DNA of 64,000 nt from NCBI GenBank assembly GCA_016722025.1, contig JADKGZ010000010.1, positions 1 to 64,000 on the forward strand, in the 5' to 3' direction. The position numbers and the translations under genes are program-made. Under the pieces are notes generated by a model. It made no database searches. It was not told the origin of the DNA and saw only the letters and a program-made list of their open reading frames with translations. The stretch's first letter is position 1. Each line of letters opens with the position of its first letter. This DNA is from Acidimicrobiaceae bacterium. GTDB taxonomy: Bacteria > Actinomycetota > Acidimicrobiia > Acidimicrobiales > Ilumatobacteraceae. Positions 62,016 to 64,000 of this stretch are shown here, in pieces.

Positions 62016-63182
62016 ATGAAACCAGGCAAACCAGTCGGCAACAAAGGCCCTCGCGGCGCACGCACGTCGGGCGCGGGCAAGGCCGGCGGCAGCCGCACCA
62101 CCGGGAGCGGCCGTACGAGCGGCAGCGGCAGCGGCGCCGGCACCGGCACCGGCCGTACCAGTGGCAGCGGCAAGGGCACCCGTGGCGGCACCGGTGGCCG
62201 GCCCGGCGATGTCGGTGGCAGCCTCGGCGGCGGCAAGCCCGAAGCCGGCAGTGGCGGCGCACGCACCGGCGGCTCCCGTGCAACAGGTTCCCGCAGCGGT
62301 GGCACCAGCCGTACCGCCAGCAACCGCGGCGTCACCGGCGCCCGCCAGTACGCGTCGCGAGGCGCCGGCCGCACCGGTCGCATCGCCGCGCCGGGCGACG
62401 AGCGCAACCGGCCGGTCGACAAGCCGCTGGGTGGCGAGCAGGTAGAGGGTCGACAAGCGGTTCGCGAGCTGCTCATCGCCGGCAAGCGTCGCGTCCACGA
62501 AGTGTGGGTGTCGGTCGAGCTCGACGCCGAAGGCAACACCAACGAGGTCATCGGCGACATCATCGAGATCGCCAAGACCATGCGCATCACCGTCACCCAA
62601 GTGGCTCGCAAGCGGCTCGACGAGCAAGCACGCAGCGAGGCACCGCAAGGCGTGCTTGCGTTTGCGGCACCGCTGCAGGAGACCGAGCTGGCGACGCTGC
62701 TGGTGCGCAAGGGCACCAAGCAGCCGTTCCTGGTCGCCGTCGATGGCGTCACCGATCCGGGCAACCTCGGTGCGTTGCTGCGGTGCTGCGATGGTGCCGG
62801 CGTGCAGGGCGTGGTGCTGCCTCGACATCGGGCCGTGCACGTCACTCCCACGGTTGCCAAGGCGGCAGCGGGTGCGGTCGAACACGTGCCGATGTCGGTG
62901 GTGGGCGGCCTGCCGGCGGCCCTCGCACGCATCAAGGAAGCCGGCATCTGGGTGGTGGGCCTCGACGACTCCGCCGACCGCAGCCTGTTCGACATCGGCG
63001 ACCTCGCCGCCGAAGGCATCTGCCTGGTGATGGGCGCCGAGGGTGCCGGCCTCTCCCGCCTGGTGCGCGAGCGCTGCGACATGATCGTCAGCATCCCGAT
63101 GCTCGGTCGCCTCAGCTCGCTCAACGTCAGCACGGCAGCCGCGCTGGCCACCTACGAGATCGCCCGCCACCGCGTCGGCTGA
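62016..63182 (+). CDS. rlmB: SpoU/TrmH-family rRNA methyltransferase (RlmB-like)
   Basis: 388 residues. Residues 1-125 are a Gly/Ser/Thr/Arg-rich low-complexity tail; then an L30e-like N-domain (GEQVEGRQAVRELL) and the SPOUT domain with VDGVTDPGNLGALLR, LVMGAEGAGLSRL and IPMLGRLSSLNVSTAAA, which form the trefoil-knot SAM site. It should 2'-O-methylate 23S rRNA (G2251-type). AAGGA is 8 nt before ATG 62016. The disordered basic tail may add RNA affinity. Confidence 0.9.
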   Translation: MKPGKPVGNKGPRGARTSGAGKAGGSRTTGSGRTSGSGSGAGTGTGRTSGSGKGTRGGTGGRPGDVGGSLGGGKPEAGSGGARTGGSRATGSRSGGTSRTASNRGVTGARQYASRGAGRTGRIAAPGDERNRPVDKPLGGEQVEGRQAVRELLIAGKRRVHEVWVSVELDAEGNTNEVIGDIIEIAKTMRITVTQVARKRLDEQARSEAPQGVLAFAAPLQETELATLLVRKGTKQPFLVAVDGVTDPGNLGALLRCCDGAGVQGVVLPRHRAVHVTPTVAKAAAGAVEHVPMSVVGGLPAALARIKEAGIWVVGLDDSADRSLFDIGDLAAEGICLVMGAEGAGLSRLVRERCDMIVSIPMLGRLSSLNVSTAAALATYEIARHRVG

Positions 63183-63241
63183 GCGCGCAGCCCCGGTCAC
63201 GGGTCTTGTTCGCCGGCTCCAGCCCTGTGCCCATGCTCCTC

Positions 63242-63278
63242 GGCGTGATCTGTCTCGGCTCCCGGGACGAATCACGCC
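63242..63278. terminator. Extended hairpin after rlmB
   Basis: GGCGTGAT (63242-63249) pairs with ATCACGCC (63271-63278), and within it GTCTCGG can pair with CCGGGAC, leaving a small loop. It lies between the convergent rlmB and the last gene, so could stop transcription from both sides. Confidence 0.6.
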
Positions 63279-63303
63279 CGGAACGCGCAGGATCCGGCGT
63301 GGA

Positions 63304-64000
63304 TCAGCCGCCGGCCAGCGTGGAGTCGATGACCGGCTCGCTGTCGACCACCGTTGCATCGATCGGCGGCACGAGCACCGACGAAGTGGTGGTGGTGGTG
63401 GCCGAGCCCTCGGGCAGCCGCCCGCAGGTGACCTTGACCAGTTCCTGCTGCTCGAAGTTGAACGTGGACGTCGCGCGATCGCCGTAGGTGCTGATGAAGT
63501 CGCTCAACGAGGCGCTGGCCTCGGGACACGAACGATCCACCTTCGGCGCATGGCGCACCACCCAGCCGTTGGCCAGACGCGCCCAGCCACCGTCGAGCAC
63601 CTCACTGACCGCAGGCAACTGCACGGTGGCGCCTGGTGACCCCGGCACGATCGAGAACCACAGCACGCCATCACCGAGCAAGTCGGCGGCCACCGTGCAG
63701 GTGGCCAACGCGGTGAGCTCGGGGCAATCGATCTCACCCGGTGTGCCGGCGGTGACGATCATCGTGCGCGTGCCGTCGATGACGATCGCGAAGTCCTTGT
63801 TGGCCCGGCCGTCGACCATCTGGAAGCCGGGTGGGGGCTGCACGGCGTACGCCCACGCCACCAGGTCGATCGTTCGTTCCGCGGCCACCTGGCCCGCGTC
63901 GCCCAGATCGTCGGCGGCCGGCGAGTCGCGCGTGCGGGCGAACGCGGCGACCGCCAGCGCCAGACCGCCGAGCGCGAGCATGGTCATCCAAAACCGCAGA
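63304..64000 (-). CDS. Membrane-anchored hypothetical protein (start uncertain)
   Basis: At least 227 residues from ATG 63987; the frame stays open to the window edge (LRFW before the Met), so the true start may lie outside. One membrane segment (about 2-17) is followed by an extracytoplasmic region with WAYAVQPPPGFQMVDG, four Cys residues and a Thr-rich tail with SATTTTTSSV. Family not recognised. It converges on rlmB. Confidence 0.65.
   Translation of the reverse strand, partial: LRFWMTMLALGGLALAVAAFARTRDSPAADDLGDAGQVAAERTIDLVAWAYAVQPPPGFQMVDGRANKDFAIVIDGTRTMIVTAGTPGEIDCPELTALATCTVAADLLGDGVLWFSIVPGSPGATVQLPAVSEVLDGGWARLANGWVVRHAPKVDRSCPEASASLSDFISTYGDRATSTFNFEQQELVKVTCGRLPEGSATTTTTSSVLVPPIDATVVDSEPVIDSTLAGG

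Overview
The window is 64 kb of dense, GC-rich chromosomal DNA from an actinobacterium. The pointers are a WXG100 protein with an FHA/FtsK-type EssC/EccC ATPase, two proteins with N-terminal DUF2510 domains, a SEC-C methionine aminopeptidase, a type I pantothenate kinase, an LprG/LppX-like protein, and many genes whose -10 box (TANNNT) lies so close to the start codon that the mRNA should be leaderless. The gene mix (short operons, a wide acyl-CoA/CoA-transferase/SDR repertoire, an ispD-ispF fusion) would fit an Acidimicrobiia-like environmental lineage, but that is inference. No phage, insertion sequence, CRISPR array or rRNA was found, and only one tRNA-like gene.

Layout. 1-9 kb: end of a sensor kinase, a NarL-type response regulator, methionine aminopeptidase, an HtrA-like protease, a MATE pump, an orphan N6-adenine DNA methylase divergent from coaA, a lipoprotein and a membrane alpha/beta hydrolase. 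9-16.7 kb: a four-gene operon (MTH1187-like, DauR-like, GrpB-like, HAD), a WXG100 protein, NUDIX, an M20 amidohydrolase, a GH38 alpha-mannosidase and a DksA-like protein. 16.8-24.8 kb: MmcQ/YjbR, CaiB-type CoA transferase, ATP-dependent DNA ligase, a frameshifted kynureninase, a DUF2510 protein with a candidate Cys-His-Asp site, a Baeyer-Villiger monooxygenase and a P-loop kinase. 24.9-33.8 kb: acetoacetyl-CoA synthetase, an SDR, HMG-CoA lyase with its TetR regulator, a DUF2207 protein, acyl-CoA dehydrogenase and carboxyltransferase. These make a coherent leucine/isovalerate-type catabolic set, and three operator-like sites share one core.

33.8-44.8 kb: universal stress protein, SDR, a MacB-type ABC system, a DUF2510 protein, acetyltransferases, a 640-bp palindrome-rich spacer, a tRNA-Lys-like gene with a shortened acceptor strand, YccF with a 15-codon leader ORF, SnoaL-like, VOC, GNAT and enoyl-CoA hydratase genes. 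44.8-48.4 kb: a copper operon csoR-copZ-(His/Met-rich protein)-copA with a textbook operator. 48.5-54.9 kb: a low-Mr phosphatase, a LuxR-like regulator, the 1306-residue FHA-FtsK ATPase and an LprG-like protein. 54.8-64 kb: a frameshifted flavin amine oxidase whose C-terminal module sits at its N-terminus (apparent circular permutation), an OpuAC-like lipoprotein cotranscribed with an ABC-2 exporter, a PadR module with its operator, a CRP/FNR regulator divergent from ispDF, a SpoU-family methyltransferase, and a partial membrane-anchored protein.

The most noteworthy points are the permuted amine oxidase, the three-site TetR regulon, three divergent promoter pairs whose -10 hexamers share one TA step, the solute-binding lipoprotein welded to an exporter-type ABC operon, and the tRNA-Lys with a 5-nt acceptor 3' strand. 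Two single-base frameshifts (kynureninase, amine oxidase) may be real decay or sequence errors. No wholly new defence system was identified.
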